NCBI GenBank assembly: GCA_964429355.1
Contig: CAYSCH010000069.1
Span: 1 to 31,304, forward strand
DNA length: 31,304 nt
Reading direction: 5' to 3'
Source of the DNA: JAAYAY01 sp964429355
GTDB lineage: Bacteria; Planctomycetota; Planctomycetia; Pirellulales; Thermoguttaceae
Shown here: piece by piece, positions 17,134 to 24,505 of the stretch
Numbering within the stretch: position 1 is the first letter of the stretch
Layout: each line of letters opens with the position of its first letter
Position numbers and translations under genes: made by a program
Notes under the pieces: model-generated
What the model saw: only the letters and a program-made list of their open reading frames with translations
Databases searched by the model: none
Told to the model about the DNA's origin: nothing

Positions 17134-18324
17134 GTGTTGTTCGCAGTGATTCGATTCGACCTCCATTCCCGCCGTCACAGAACACGTCCGCCCGCCGCGA
17201 TCCGGCCGATCCAGCGGGCGGTTGTTGTCTGGATTGCGCTGTCCGTTTCGGGTTGCACGAACAGCGAGTCTCCACAGTTTCGCATCAATCTGGAGGGGCG
17301 TCATCCGGCGAGGATCTCCCAGACTCAGCGCGACGCGATCGTGGAGACGATGGAGGAGTTCTTCGGAACACCGGACGAGCCTCGATTACCCGAGGGAACG
17401 GGGCTGAACATGCGGCGGATTGAGATGGCGGCCGGGCCAGTCGCCGGGAATTCCGATGGGACCCAGCAGGGGCTGTTCCGGCAGCACTGTGCCACCTGCC
17501 ACGGTGTGACGGGGGACGGCGCCGGTGTGATGGCAACGACCTTCGATCCTTACCCCCGCGATTTCCGGCGGGGGACGTTCAAGTTCACGACCACGCGAGC
17601 CGGTGCCAAGCCGCTTCGCAGCGACTTGCGGCGGACGCTGCTGCGGGGCATCCCCGGCACCGGTATGCCATCCTTTGCCGAGCTGCCGCCGGAACAGCTC
17701 GACGCACTGATCGAGTACGTGATCTACCTGAGCGTTCGTGGAGAGACGGAGCAATACCTGGTCCAGCTCGTTGTGGACGAAGGCGAGTATCTTCCACTGG
17801 GTGAGGATACCAAGGAAGTGGTTTTGGAGGAGGCCGTGCTGTGGGTAGCGAACCAATGGGCGGCCGTGGAAGAGAACCCGGAAGAGTACATCGTCGCGGT
17901 TCCGCCGCGCCCAGACTACTCCGGCGACAGACTGGCGGCATCGATCGCCCGTGGGAGGGAACTCTATGCGAGCAAAGACGCGCAGTGCGCCCTGTGCCAC
18001 GGTCCCAACGGCGCCGGCGACGGGGAAGATGAACGTATCTACGACGACTGGAACAAGCTGAAGAAGGGGATCACACCGGAGCAGACGGCGAAGCTCGCCC
18101 GGCTATACACGCTCCCGATTCAAAGGCTTCGTGCACGTGACTTTCGCGAAGGGGCCTTCCGCGGCGGTGCCAGCCCGGAGGATCTCTACCGACGTGTGTA
18201 CAGCGGCATTAAGGGCACACCGATGCCCGCTGCCGGCCCTCAGCCGGGAGCCAAGGGAGTATTCACTCCGGACGATATCTGGGACGTCGTCAACTACATC
18301 CTCTCCCTGGCAGAGAGTCGGTGA
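17134..18324 (+). CDS. Diheme cytochrome c lipoprotein
   Basis: A secreted protein of about 396 residues with two class-I cytochrome c domains. The first heme site is CATCHG, followed by GDGAG and later TGMPSF (Met ligand). The second is CALCHG, followed by GAGDGE and later GTPMPA. Both are followed by the closing helix of the domain (LDALIEYVIYLS and DIWDVVNYILSLA). The N-terminus has basic residues, a hydrophobic run and a lipobox (SVSGC), so it is probably a lipid-anchored periplasmic carrier. The start is uncertain: GTG 17134 and GTG 17146 are in frame, there is no clear ribosome site and no ATG before the lipobox. It sits 25 nt after the cupredoxin-like gene and 9 nt before ctaA, which points to one operon. 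The likely role is electron shuttle between the quinol-oxidising module and a terminal oxidase. Confidence 0.88.
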   Translation: MLFAVIRFDLHSRRHRTRPPAAIRPIQRAVVVWIALSVSGCTNSESPQFRINLEGRHPARISQTQRDAIVETMEEFFGTPDEPRLPEGTGLNMRRIEMAAGPVAGNSDGTQQGLFRQHCATCHGVTGDGAGVMATTFDPYPRDFRRGTFKFTTTRAGAKPLRSDLRRTLLRGIPGTGMPSFAELPPEQLDALIEYVIYLSVRGETEQYLVQLVVDEGEYLPLGEDTKEVVLEEAVLWVANQWAAVEENPEEYIVAVPPRPDYSGDRLAASIARGRELYASKDAQCALCHGPNGAGDGEDERIYDDWNKLKKGITPEQTAKLARLYTLPIQRLRARDFREGAFRGGASPEDLYRRVYSGIKGTPMPAAGPQPGAKGVFTPDDIWDVVNYILSLAESR

Positions 18325-18333
18325 CGCTGCTGG

Positions 18334-19599
18334 ATGAAGATCCTATCTGTAAGACCGATGAAGATGCACGACCAATCCAGCTCAACCCCGCGAGCCACCA
18401 CGCGAGCCTCGCACTATGCGGCATGGATCCTGGCGCTTACGACCTTTCCGTTGATCTGGATGGGTGGTCTGGTCACGACGTATGGGGCGGGTATGGCGGT
18501 GCCCGATTGGCCGAGCACTTACGGCTACAACCTTTTTCTTTACCCATTGGAGAGCTGGCTCAAGGTCTGGGACGTCTTTCTCGAACATGGCCATCGACTG
18601 CTCGGATCGGCGGTCGGATTGGCGACGATCGCTCTGACGATCCTCCTTTGGCGTCGCGATATCCGCCCTGCCATGTGGTGGCTGGCCGGATTTGCGTTGC
18701 TTGGTGTCTGTCTGCAGGGTGTTCTGGGCGGATTACGGGTGGTGGGAACCAAGATCCACCAGTCCCAGATCGCCTGGATGCCGGCTCCGATATTTTTGTG
18801 CCTGGCAGCGGGTCTTCTGGTGCTGATTGTCCAGGCGGTCCCACCTGGTTCGGCTGGCCGTCGCCGGATTCAATTCTGGGTCCGAGCGGTGGGGTTGTCC
18901 GCGGCCTTTGGAGTGGCCACCTGGTTTGGAATCGCCGCGGTCGACGACCGACTGATCCTGGCCAAGGCTCATGGTTGCACGGCTCCCGCATTTTTTGCGA
19001 TGGCAGTGGCGGCTATCGCTGCTACATCACCACGATGGGTGGCCGATTATCCACCTGTTCAAGTGGGACACGCCAAGCTCATCCAGAGGCTGACCGCGCT
19101 GGGAGCGGTGGCAATCTATGCGCAAATCGTACTTGGAGCGAATCTGCGTCATATTGCTCCGGACGCGGCTCCCTGGTGGTTCACCCTCTGGATCTGGTTG
19201 CACGTGATTGTGGCCGGCGCGATTGTCCTGCTGATCATCTGGCAATTTGTGGCCGTACGGCGGTACGCACCGCAGCAGGAGGTTCTGCGGAGGCGAATTT
19301 CGCTGCTAGCGGGGCTTTTTTCGATTCAGTTGGTGCTTGGCGTCACGACTTGGATCACGAACTACGGCTGGCCTCTTTGGTTCACTCAAAATGTCCTGGC
19401 TCTAGAATACACCGTGGTGGCCGAGAGTCTCTGGCAAGCATTGAGCACGACGGCGCATGTGGGTGTCGGATCGCTGTGCCTGGCGGCGGCTACGAGTGCC
19501 GCGCTCTGGTCGCGACGAGACTTGAAATCGGCAACCAGACTGGAATCGGACGCCCCCAGCAGGTCTCAGGGAAGCCCTCCCAAACGGAACCGAAAATGA
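18334..19599 (+). CDS. ctaA: Heme A synthase (COX15/CtaA)
   Basis: CtaA oxidises the C8 methyl of heme O to the formyl of heme A, the cofactor of aa3-type oxidases. The 421-residue protein has about eight TM helices in two pseudo-repeats. Visible motifs are GGLVTTYGAGMAVPDWP after TM1, EHGHR (Glu84, His85, His87) before TM2, GGLRV with a nearby KIHQ His, and in the second half WLHV and TAHVG, which supply the remaining heme-ligand histidines. The start at ATG 18334 is 9 nt past the stop of the diheme cytochrome; ATGs at 18358 and 18364 are alternatives and none has a strong ribosome site. A polar tail of about 35 residues follows the last helix. It is followed by ctaB, its partner enzyme, which acts first in the pathway. 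Confidence 0.93.
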   Translation: MKILSVRPMKMHDQSSSTPRATTRASHYAAWILALTTFPLIWMGGLVTTYGAGMAVPDWPSTYGYNLFLYPLESWLKVWDVFLEHGHRLLGSAVGLATIALTILLWRRDIRPAMWWLAGFALLGVCLQGVLGGLRVVGTKIHQSQIAWMPAPIFLCLAAGLLVLIVQAVPPGSAGRRRIQFWVRAVGLSAAFGVATWFGIAAVDDRLILAKAHGCTAPAFFAMAVAAIAATSPRWVADYPPVQVGHAKLIQRLTALGAVAIYAQIVLGANLRHIAPDAAPWWFTLWIWLHVIVAGAIVLLIIWQFVAVRRYAPQQEVLRRRISLLAGLFSIQLVLGVTTWITNYGWPLWFTQNVLALEYTVVAESLWQALSTTAHVGVGSLCLAAATSAALWSRRDLKSATRLESDAPSRSQGSPPKRNRK

Positions 19600-19635
19600 C
19601 GAGGTTCCGCCGTACAGGCGGAGCGAATAAGACCC

Positions 19636-20550
19636 ATGGCGATCGAATCGACGACAGCAACCTCCTCCTCGCCGACCTCGGACCGCAATCTGGCGACGGT
19701 GTTTCTAGCCCTCTGGCAGTTGAGCAGGCCTCGAATCGTGGCCATGGTGGCGTTGACGACGGTGGTTGGAGCGTTTGCGACGGCCAGCCGGCCCTTGCCG
19801 CTAATGACCCTTGTCAGTGCCCTGCTCGGCACCACGGCCGTTGTGGTTGGGGCTATCGCACTTAATCAGCGCATCGAACACCTGAGCGACTGCAAGATGC
19901 CCCGGACCGCGAGGCGTCCTTTGCCATCCGGCCGGCTGAGCGATCGCGAAGTCACCTGGTACGCCGTTGCCGTCACGGCCCTGGGACTTCTCTACCTGGC
20001 AGCCACGGTCAACTTGTCGATCACACTGCTGACGGCGCTGAGCTGGCTGATTTATGTCTGGATTTACACGCCGCTGAAAGTCTTCACGGCCTGGCAAACG
20101 CCGATCGGTGCGATACCAGGAGCGATGCCCGCCTTGCTCGGGGCAGCGGCGGCGGGGGCACCCTGGAGTCTGAACGGGCTGGCGCTGTTCGCAGTGGTTT
20201 ATTTCTGGCAGTTTCCGCATGCCATGGCGATCGCCTGGCTCTACCGGAGGCAGTTTGGTGAGGCGGGATTGAAAGTAGCCAGTGTGACGGATCCCTCCGG
20301 GCGGACGGCCACAACGATCGCTGTTGTCGGTGCCACGGTGCTCCTGCCTGTAAGCCTGTTGCCGTTGCTGGCAGGGAGCGTCGGGTGGGGCTACGCTCTG
20401 GTGTCGTCGGCCAGCGGAATCGGCTACCTGGCCGCCTCGATCGCGTTTCTACGAGAGCCGACCGATCGGACGGCGAGGAACCTGCTTCGCATCTCTCTGG
20501 TGTATCTGCCCGTGCTTTTCGTGGCCTTCGTGCTCGCTGCGTTGGTGTAG
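19636..20550 (+). CDS. ctaB: Protoheme IX farnesyltransferase (heme O synthase)
   Basis: CtaB attaches a farnesyl group to heme B to make heme O, the substrate of CtaA. The 304-residue UbiA-family membrane protein has about nine TM helices. The first prenyl-diphosphate motif, NxxxDxxxD in most members, reads N77-QRI-E81-HLS-D85, with Glu for the first Asp, and is followed by the COX10-type stretch RTARRPLPSGR. Later come YTPLK, a WQFPHAMAIAWLYR segment with the conserved His, and the second charged motif region RRQFGEAGLK. The ATG at 19636 is the only good start; the gap after ctaA is 36 nt. The two genes form the end of the plus-strand respiratory block, yet no cox subunit gene follows: thrC converges from the right. 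Confidence 0.93.
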   Translation: MAIESTTATSSSPTSDRNLATVFLALWQLSRPRIVAMVALTTVVGAFATASRPLPLMTLVSALLGTTAVVVGAIALNQRIEHLSDCKMPRTARRPLPSGRLSDREVTWYAVAVTALGLLYLAATVNLSITLLTALSWLIYVWIYTPLKVFTAWQTPIGAIPGAMPALLGAAAAGAPWSLNGLALFAVVYFWQFPHAMAIAWLYRRQFGEAGLKVASVTDPSGRTATTIAVVGATVLLPVSLLPLLAGSVGWGYALVSSASGIGYLAASIAFLREPTDRTARNLLRISLVYLPVLFVAFVLAALV

Positions 20551-20620
20551 AGCGGCTGACCAAACCGCCGATTGTGCCTATCCATGCACGTGGGAGACTC
20601 CCACGTCTTGTCAGGTCTTC
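20551..20620 (+). repeat. Dispersed hairpin repeat, copy B
   Basis: The second copy of the 70-bp repeat (55 of 70 identical, ungapped, to the minus strand of 16211-16280). It starts at the base after the ctaB stop codon and lies in the gap before the converging thrC gene. Confidence 0.75.
20588..20606 (+). terminator. Hairpin after ctaB, within repeat copy B
   Basis: A perfect 8-bp stem (20588-20595 with 20599-20606) with a 3-nt loop, followed by a moderately T-rich stretch (CTTGTCAGGTCTTCTTC). It sits between convergent genes and is probably a terminator for the respiratory block. Confidence 0.6.
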
Positions 20621-20653
20621 TTCGAGCCGATACCACAGCCGGGGCGATTCCGA

Positions 20654-22054
20654 TCAGGAATAGAGCTGAATTGCCTTGACAATTTCATCCAGGTCGTTTG
20701 GCACGACCACGGCACGATTGGCAAAGGCGGCCCGGCGGACGCCTCGCTTGCCGAGGACTTCGTTGAAGAGATCCTGATCGGTGGTATGGTAGGCCACGGT
20801 GGCCGTGGGGTCCTTGAGTTGATGCCCGGTGAGAATGCAGACGACGCGATCGTCGGGCCCGATGACACCCCCCTGGACGAGTTGCTTTGCTCCAGCGACA
20901 CTTGCAGCACTGGCCGGCTCGCAGCCGATCCCGCCGGCGCCGACCTGCGCCTTGGCGTCGAGCATCTCCTGATCCGTGACTTCGCGGACGACCCCGTCGC
21001 AGACCTGGAGGGCTCGAAGGCATTTCTCGAGGTTGACGGGCCGGTTGATTTCGATGGCACTGGCGATGGTCGAGGCGCGGCGCCCCTCGCAGTCCATGCT
21101 CTCGTAGAATTTGCGGACAAGTTTGGCGTCGGGATGCCCGTCGTTCCAGACGAGCCCCTCCTGGCTGACGAGCCGGTGGAGCGTGTTAGCGCCGGCAGCA
21201 TTGATGATGGCCAAGCGAGGCACCCGATCGATCAAGCCGAGCTGTTTGAGCTCGTAGAACGCCTTGCCGAAGGCACTCGAGTTGCCAAGGTTCCCGCCGG
21301 GAACTACGATCCAGTCCGGGACGTCCCATCGCAGGGCCTCCAGGACCCGGAACATGATCGTCTTCTGGCCTTCCAGCCGGAAGGGGTTCACGCTGTTGAC
21401 CAGGTAGATGCCGAGTTTTTTCGAGATTTCTTTGACGCGGGCCATGGCGTCGTCGAAATCGCCCGCAATCTGGACGGTTAGAGCCCCATAGTCGAGAGCC
21501 TGGGAGAGCTTTCCGTAGGCGATCTTGCCGGAGCCCACGAAAATCACTGCCCGCATGAGCTTGGTCACGCAACAGTAGAGAGCCAGCGATGCGCTGGTGT
21601 TCCCCGTGGACGCACATGCAGCACGGGTGGCCCCCACAAACCGAGCGTGGGTGAACGCGGCCGACATGCCGTTGTCTTTGAAACTCCCCGAGGGGTTCAT
21701 GCCCTCATACTGCAGAAACAGTCTCTCGGGGTGGAGGCCGACGTACTGGCCGACGCCTTCACTGCACTGCAGGAGAGTCTGTCCCTCGCCGATCGTCACA
21801 CATTTTTCGACGGGTACGAATGGCAATAGCTCGTGAAATCGCCAGACTCCGCTGAAGCAGTGAGGATCGTGGCGTCGGGCCCATTTCTGTTCAAACTCGC
21901 GAAGTGACGCGGGGACATTGAACCGATCCCAATCGTAGGCGACATCGAGTAGGCTGCCGCACTTGGGACAGGCCACCAGAACGGCGTCGACCCCGAAAGT
22001 GGCGGCACAGTCGGGCGAGATACAGCGTTGGAAGGAAATGTCGGTCTGGCTAAT
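20654..22054 (-). CDS. thrC: Threonine synthase, apparent ATT start
   Basis: ThrC is a PLP enzyme that converts O-phosphohomoserine to threonine. The PLP lysine is in NPSGSFKDNGMS; CASTGNTSAS and VVPGGNLGNSSAF are the phosphate and cofactor loops. The protein has the N-terminal zinc-ribbon typical of this subclass, with RCISPDC and ACPKCGSLLD as the two Cys pairs. The first Cys pair lies upstream of the first conventional start codon in frame (GTG at 21976). Between the in-frame TAA at 22073-22075 and that pair there is no ATG, GTG or TTG. An ATT at 22054 gives ISQTDISFQRC..., which matches where a Met would be expected, with GAGAG 9 nt upstream. So either AUU is used, or the base is an error for ATG. 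Starting at 21976 would lose half the zinc site. Total length would be 466 residues. Confidence 0.9.
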   Translation of the reverse strand: MSQTDISFQRCISPDCAATFGVDAVLVACPKCGSLLDVAYDWDRFNVPASLREFEQKWARRHDPHCFSGVWRFHELLPFVPVEKCVTIGEGQTLLQCSEGVGQYVGLHPERLFLQYEGMNPSGSFKDNGMSAAFTHARFVGATRAACASTGNTSASLALYCCVTKLMRAVIFVGSGKIAYGKLSQALDYGALTVQIAGDFDDAMARVKEISKKLGIYLVNSVNPFRLEGQKTIMFRVLEALRWDVPDWIVVPGGNLGNSSAFGKAFYELKQLGLIDRVPRLAIINAAGANTLHRLVSQEGLVWNDGHPDAKLVRKFYESMDCEGRRASTIASAIEINRPVNLEKCLRALQVCDGVVREVTDQEMLDAKAQVGAGGIGCEPASAASVAGAKQLVQGGVIGPDDRVVCILTGHQLKDPTATVAYHTTDQDLFNEVLGKRGVRRAAFANRAVVVPNDLDEIVKAIQLYS

Positions 22055-22494
22055 TTCCCTATACTCTCTATATTAAAGGTCGACGGCAGCGCGTCGGGCT
22101 GGATAATGGGGCCGACTCGTTCGTAAGTCCATCCCTGCAAGACGATCTGTCGGCTGGGTCGCTAGAAAACACATCCTAGAGAAGCGGGAACAAACCATCA
22201 AGACGAACGGAACCCACCGCGATGGCAAATTGGCCACTCTGGTGAACGGTCATGATCCGCGTCGTTTCTGGTGGGGCGGGCGGTCGATTTTGCCTGCCAG
22301 CCCGGGTGGTCCCATGGGAAGTGTAGGCCAGCGTTGGGATTCGCAACGCGAGCGAATCGTCCCATGTAGGGGGGAAGCGGAGATTGTGCCGGTGCGATGA
22401 ATGGGTTCCACAACCCCTATTTACGTAATAGTTTGCGCCGACATAAATTCCTGAACCTGGGGGCACCACGATTTGACGAAAGACGGGCGTTTCG
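22055..22494. other. Intergenic region between thrC and dksA, hairpin-bearing
   Basis: About 440 bp between divergent genes. A/T-rich TAATAT (minus strand, 22075-22070) near the thrC start could be its -10 box, leaving a leader of about ten bases. A hairpin of GATTCGC/GCGAATC (22338-22344 and 22352-22358) lies in the middle, and GTCCCATG occurs twice (22309-22316 and 22359-22366). A short minus-strand frame here (22176-22469) has no recognisable similarity. Confidence 0.4.
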
Positions 22495-22523
22495 TTGACA
22501 GCGGTTTTCCTCGTCCTTAGAAT
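22495..22523 (+). promoter_or_regulatory. Sigma-70-type promoter of the dksA-like gene
   Basis: TTGACA at 22495-22500, a 17-nt spacer, and TAGAAT at 22518-22523. Transcription would start near 22530, after the longer upstream in-frame ATG at 22526, which supports the start at 22586. Confidence 0.8.
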
Positions 22524-22585
22524 GGATGTTCTACGAGCTCCCCTGCAAGGGTGGCAATGGTTGCAGTTTCCCGGAGGAGAAGCGT

Positions 22586-22960
22586 ATGAACAAGGCAGAG
22601 TTGACGGTTTTTCGAGACAAGCTTCTCGTGTTGCGGGCGCGTCTCCGGGGCGACGTCAACCAGATGGCGGATGCCGCGTTGAAGAAGAGCCGCTCCGAGG
22701 CCAACGGGGATCTTTCGAGCATGCCGATTCACATGGCGGATATCGGCTCTGACAATTTCGAGCAGGAGTTTACCCTCAGCTTGATGGAGTCGGAAGGCGG
22801 AACGCTCGAACAGATCGAAGCGGCGTTGGAGCGGATTGAAGACGGCGATTACGGCCTTTGTGAGGAATGCGGGGCTCGCATTCCGAAGACGCGTTTGAAC
22901 GCGTTGCCGTATGCCACCATGTGTGTCAAGTGCGCATCGCATCTGGAAGAGAGCCTCTGA
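22586..22960 (+). CDS. DksA/TraR-family C4 zinc-finger protein
   Basis: A 124-residue protein of the DksA/TraR family, whose members bind in the RNA polymerase secondary channel and adjust promoter response, often with ppGpp. An N-terminal helical hairpin (residues about 1-85) contains the acidic tip region MADIGSDNFEQE. A C-terminal C4 zinc finger follows: CEEC and CVKC with PKTRLNALPYATM between them. The last helix ends EESL. GGAGGAGA lies 5 nt before the ATG at 22586, and the clear promoter at 22495-22523 excludes the longer frame from 22526. DksA proper has an Asp-x-x-Asp-x-Ala tip; this one is closer to the general TraR/YteA group, so ppGpp synergy cannot be claimed. The next gene, lspA, is about 300 bp downstream on the same strand. 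Confidence 0.9.
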   Translation: MNKAELTVFRDKLLVLRARLRGDVNQMADAALKKSRSEANGDLSSMPIHMADIGSDNFEQEFTLSLMESEGGTLEQIEAALERIEDGDYGLCEECGARIPKTRLNALPYATMCVKCASHLEESL

Positions 22961-23256
22961 TTCGAGACCGCAGGAATTGCGTGGTAACGACCTGGTGGTT
23001 CGCGGCGGAGATCGTGTGGGGCGGCCTGCACGGGCCCGGCGAGTTTCCGCCGTGAATCCCGAGGTTTCCGGTTGGGTATTCATTCGCGGTGGCCACCGAA
23101 CAGCGAAGACGCTACGATGCCTACTTGTCGTTCAGTTCCCATCGGGCGGCCCTGATGTTCGCCTGCCGGGGGCCCGCACGAGTTGGAGCCCTCCTGGAAT
23201 CGAGCGCCTTCGGTCAAGTGGTCTGCTGCCCGGGAGATTCGCCGGAAGGAGCCGCG

Positions 23257-23847
23257 ATGAAGTCCGTTCCCCCCAGCCGTTACGTGGTTTTTTTCGCCCT
23301 GGTTGTGTTCGGGTGCCTTCTTGATCTTGGAACCAAGTCCTGGATCTTTGGCCGCCTCGGCCTGCCGCATGAGCAAGGTGTGTGGTGGATCTGGCAAGGT
23401 GTCGTTGGCTTCCAGACGAGCCTCAACGAAGGGGCCCTATTCGGAATCGGTCAAGGCCGCGTCAATTTCTTCTCCATCATGTCCGTGGTCGCCGCCGCCG
23501 CGATTCTTTTCTGGCTGTTTGTGGCCCGGGCCGCGCGAGACTGGCTGGTTACGGTGGCCAGCGGCTTGGTCTTTGCCGGCATTTTCGGCAATCTATACGA
23601 CCGGCTGGGCCTTCCGGGCTTGCGATGGAACAATTCTCCGCTCCATGATCTGGGCGAACCGGTGTACGCGGTTCGCGACTGGATACTCGTGATGATCGGC
23701 TCCTGGCCCTGGCCCAACTTCAACCTGGCGGACAGCATGCTCGTAGCCGGGGCGAGTCTGATCATCATCCATGTCCTATGGTCGGATTTGCCCCCCGACC
23801 GGAAGGCCACAGGGGAATCGGGGCGGGTCGAGAGTGCTGGGAATTGA
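23257..23847 (+). CDS. lspA: Lipoprotein signal peptidase (signal peptidase II)
   Basis: LspA removes the signal peptide of diacylglyceryl-modified prolipoproteins in the inner membrane. The 196-residue protein has four TM helices. Conserved elements are DLGTKSW in TM1, LNEGALFGIG, GIFGNLYDRL with one catalytic Asp, VRDWI, and FNLADSMLVAG with the second catalytic Asp. Between GNLYDR and VRDWI is an insertion of about 25 residues (GLPGLRWNNSPLHDLGEPVYA) longer than in E. coli LspA. The ATG at 23257 has AAGGAG 5 nt upstream; the frame is open to 23089 but without similarity. The 296 bp between the dksA-like gene and lspA show no other feature. At least two lipoproteins in this window (17134 and 28354) would be its substrates. 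Confidence 0.93.
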   Translation: MKSVPPSRYVVFFALVVFGCLLDLGTKSWIFGRLGLPHEQGVWWIWQGVVGFQTSLNEGALFGIGQGRVNFFSIMSVVAAAAILFWLFVARAARDWLVTVASGLVFAGIFGNLYDRLGLPGLRWNNSPLHDLGEPVYAVRDWILVMIGSWPWPNFNLADSMLVAGASLIIIHVLWSDLPPDRKATGESGRVESAGN

Positions 23848-23998
23848 GTTGAGGCACAAACCGGGTTTCGGAATCGCGCATTTCGGACAGATTCGTCCAC
23901 GTCGATAGCCTCGGGGAACGAAGACCGCCCTTCTGCAGAACTGTCGAGCGTCCAGAAGAGCGGGAGTTGTTTCTGGTAACGAATCGCTCTGGACTTTC

Positions 23999-24026
23999 TT
24001 GACATTCCCAGCTGCCATGTTATACT
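23999..24026 (+). promoter_or_regulatory. Sigma-70-type promoter of the Rrf2 gene
   Basis: TTGACA at 23999-24004, a 16-nt spacer, and TATACT at 24021-24026. The start of transcription would be about 24032-24034, giving a leader of under 20 nt before the ATG at 24052. Confidence 0.8.
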
Positions 24027-24027
24027 G

Positions 24028-24047
24028 AGCCCCGTCTAAGGGGGGCT
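24028..24047 (+). promoter_or_regulatory. Palindrome overlapping start site and ribosome site of Rrf2 gene
   Basis: AGCCCC (24028-24033) and GGGGCT (24042-24047) form an inverted repeat around 8 nt. The right arm overlaps the purine run AAGGGGGG that serves as the ribosome-binding site. It could be an operator placed just after the -10 box, or an RNA hairpin if transcription starts early enough. Confidence 0.5.
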
Positions 24048-24051
24048 GTTC

Positions 24052-24492
24052 ATGAAGATTTCACGCACCGTCTCGTATGCGTTGCAGGCAACCCTGCAAT
24101 TGGCCGAATCGGAAAGCGATCACCCGGTACCCTGCAGCAAGCTGGCCTCGGACGGCAAGATGCCGGAGCGATTCCTCCTCCAGATTCTGCGGAATCTCGT
24201 GGCGCACGGAGTTCTGGAGTCGACTCGCGGTGTCGATGGGGGGTACGCCTTGCGGCAGTCACCATTGGACGTTTCCCTGCTCGACATCCTTGAGGCCGTG
24301 GATGGTCCGATGGTTTCCTCGTTGCCGGTGGCCGAAGGTCTTCACGAGGGATGCCGCCAGAAGCTGGAGGAATTGCTGAGCCAGATCAACGATGAGGCAC
24401 GCGCGAGGCTCGCCTCGATTCGTCTTTCGGACCTGGCGTGTTGCGGGCGGGCAGCCGAAGTCAGTCTCGCGGGCGACTCGGCAAATTCCTGA
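24052..24492 (+). CDS. Rrf2-family transcriptional regulator
   Basis: A 146-residue winged-helix regulator. The N-terminal MKISRTVSYALQATLQLA, the recognition region PERFLLQILRNLVAHGVLESTRG and the wing GVDGGYALRQSP match the Rrf2 family (IscR, NsrR, RsrR types). Those Fe-S sensors use three Cys in the region after the dimerisation helix. Here that stretch has only one (GLHEGCRQK), with a CC pair much later (DLACCGR). So a classical IscR- or NsrR-type cluster is not supported, and the signal is unknown. The gene has its own strong promoter and a palindrome at the start site that could allow autoregulation. It converges with the ABC ATPase gene, with 13 nt between the two stops. Confidence 0.9.
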   Translation: MKISRTVSYALQATLQLAESESDHPVPCSKLASDGKMPERFLLQILRNLVAHGVLESTRGVDGGYALRQSPLDVSLLDILEAVDGPMVSSLPVAEGLHEGCRQKLEELLSQINDEARARLASIRLSDLACCGRAAEVSLAGDSANS

Positions 24493-24505
24493 ACGAGCCG
24501 GTGCG

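Noticed and set aside
18321..19865. 514-residue plus-strand frame overlapping ctaA and ctaB
   Set aside because: Out of frame with both enzymes; its translation has no hydrophobic pattern or known motif.
22176..22469. Possible 97-residue minus-strand protein
   Set aside because: No ribosome site, no domain, and it contains the hairpin region.
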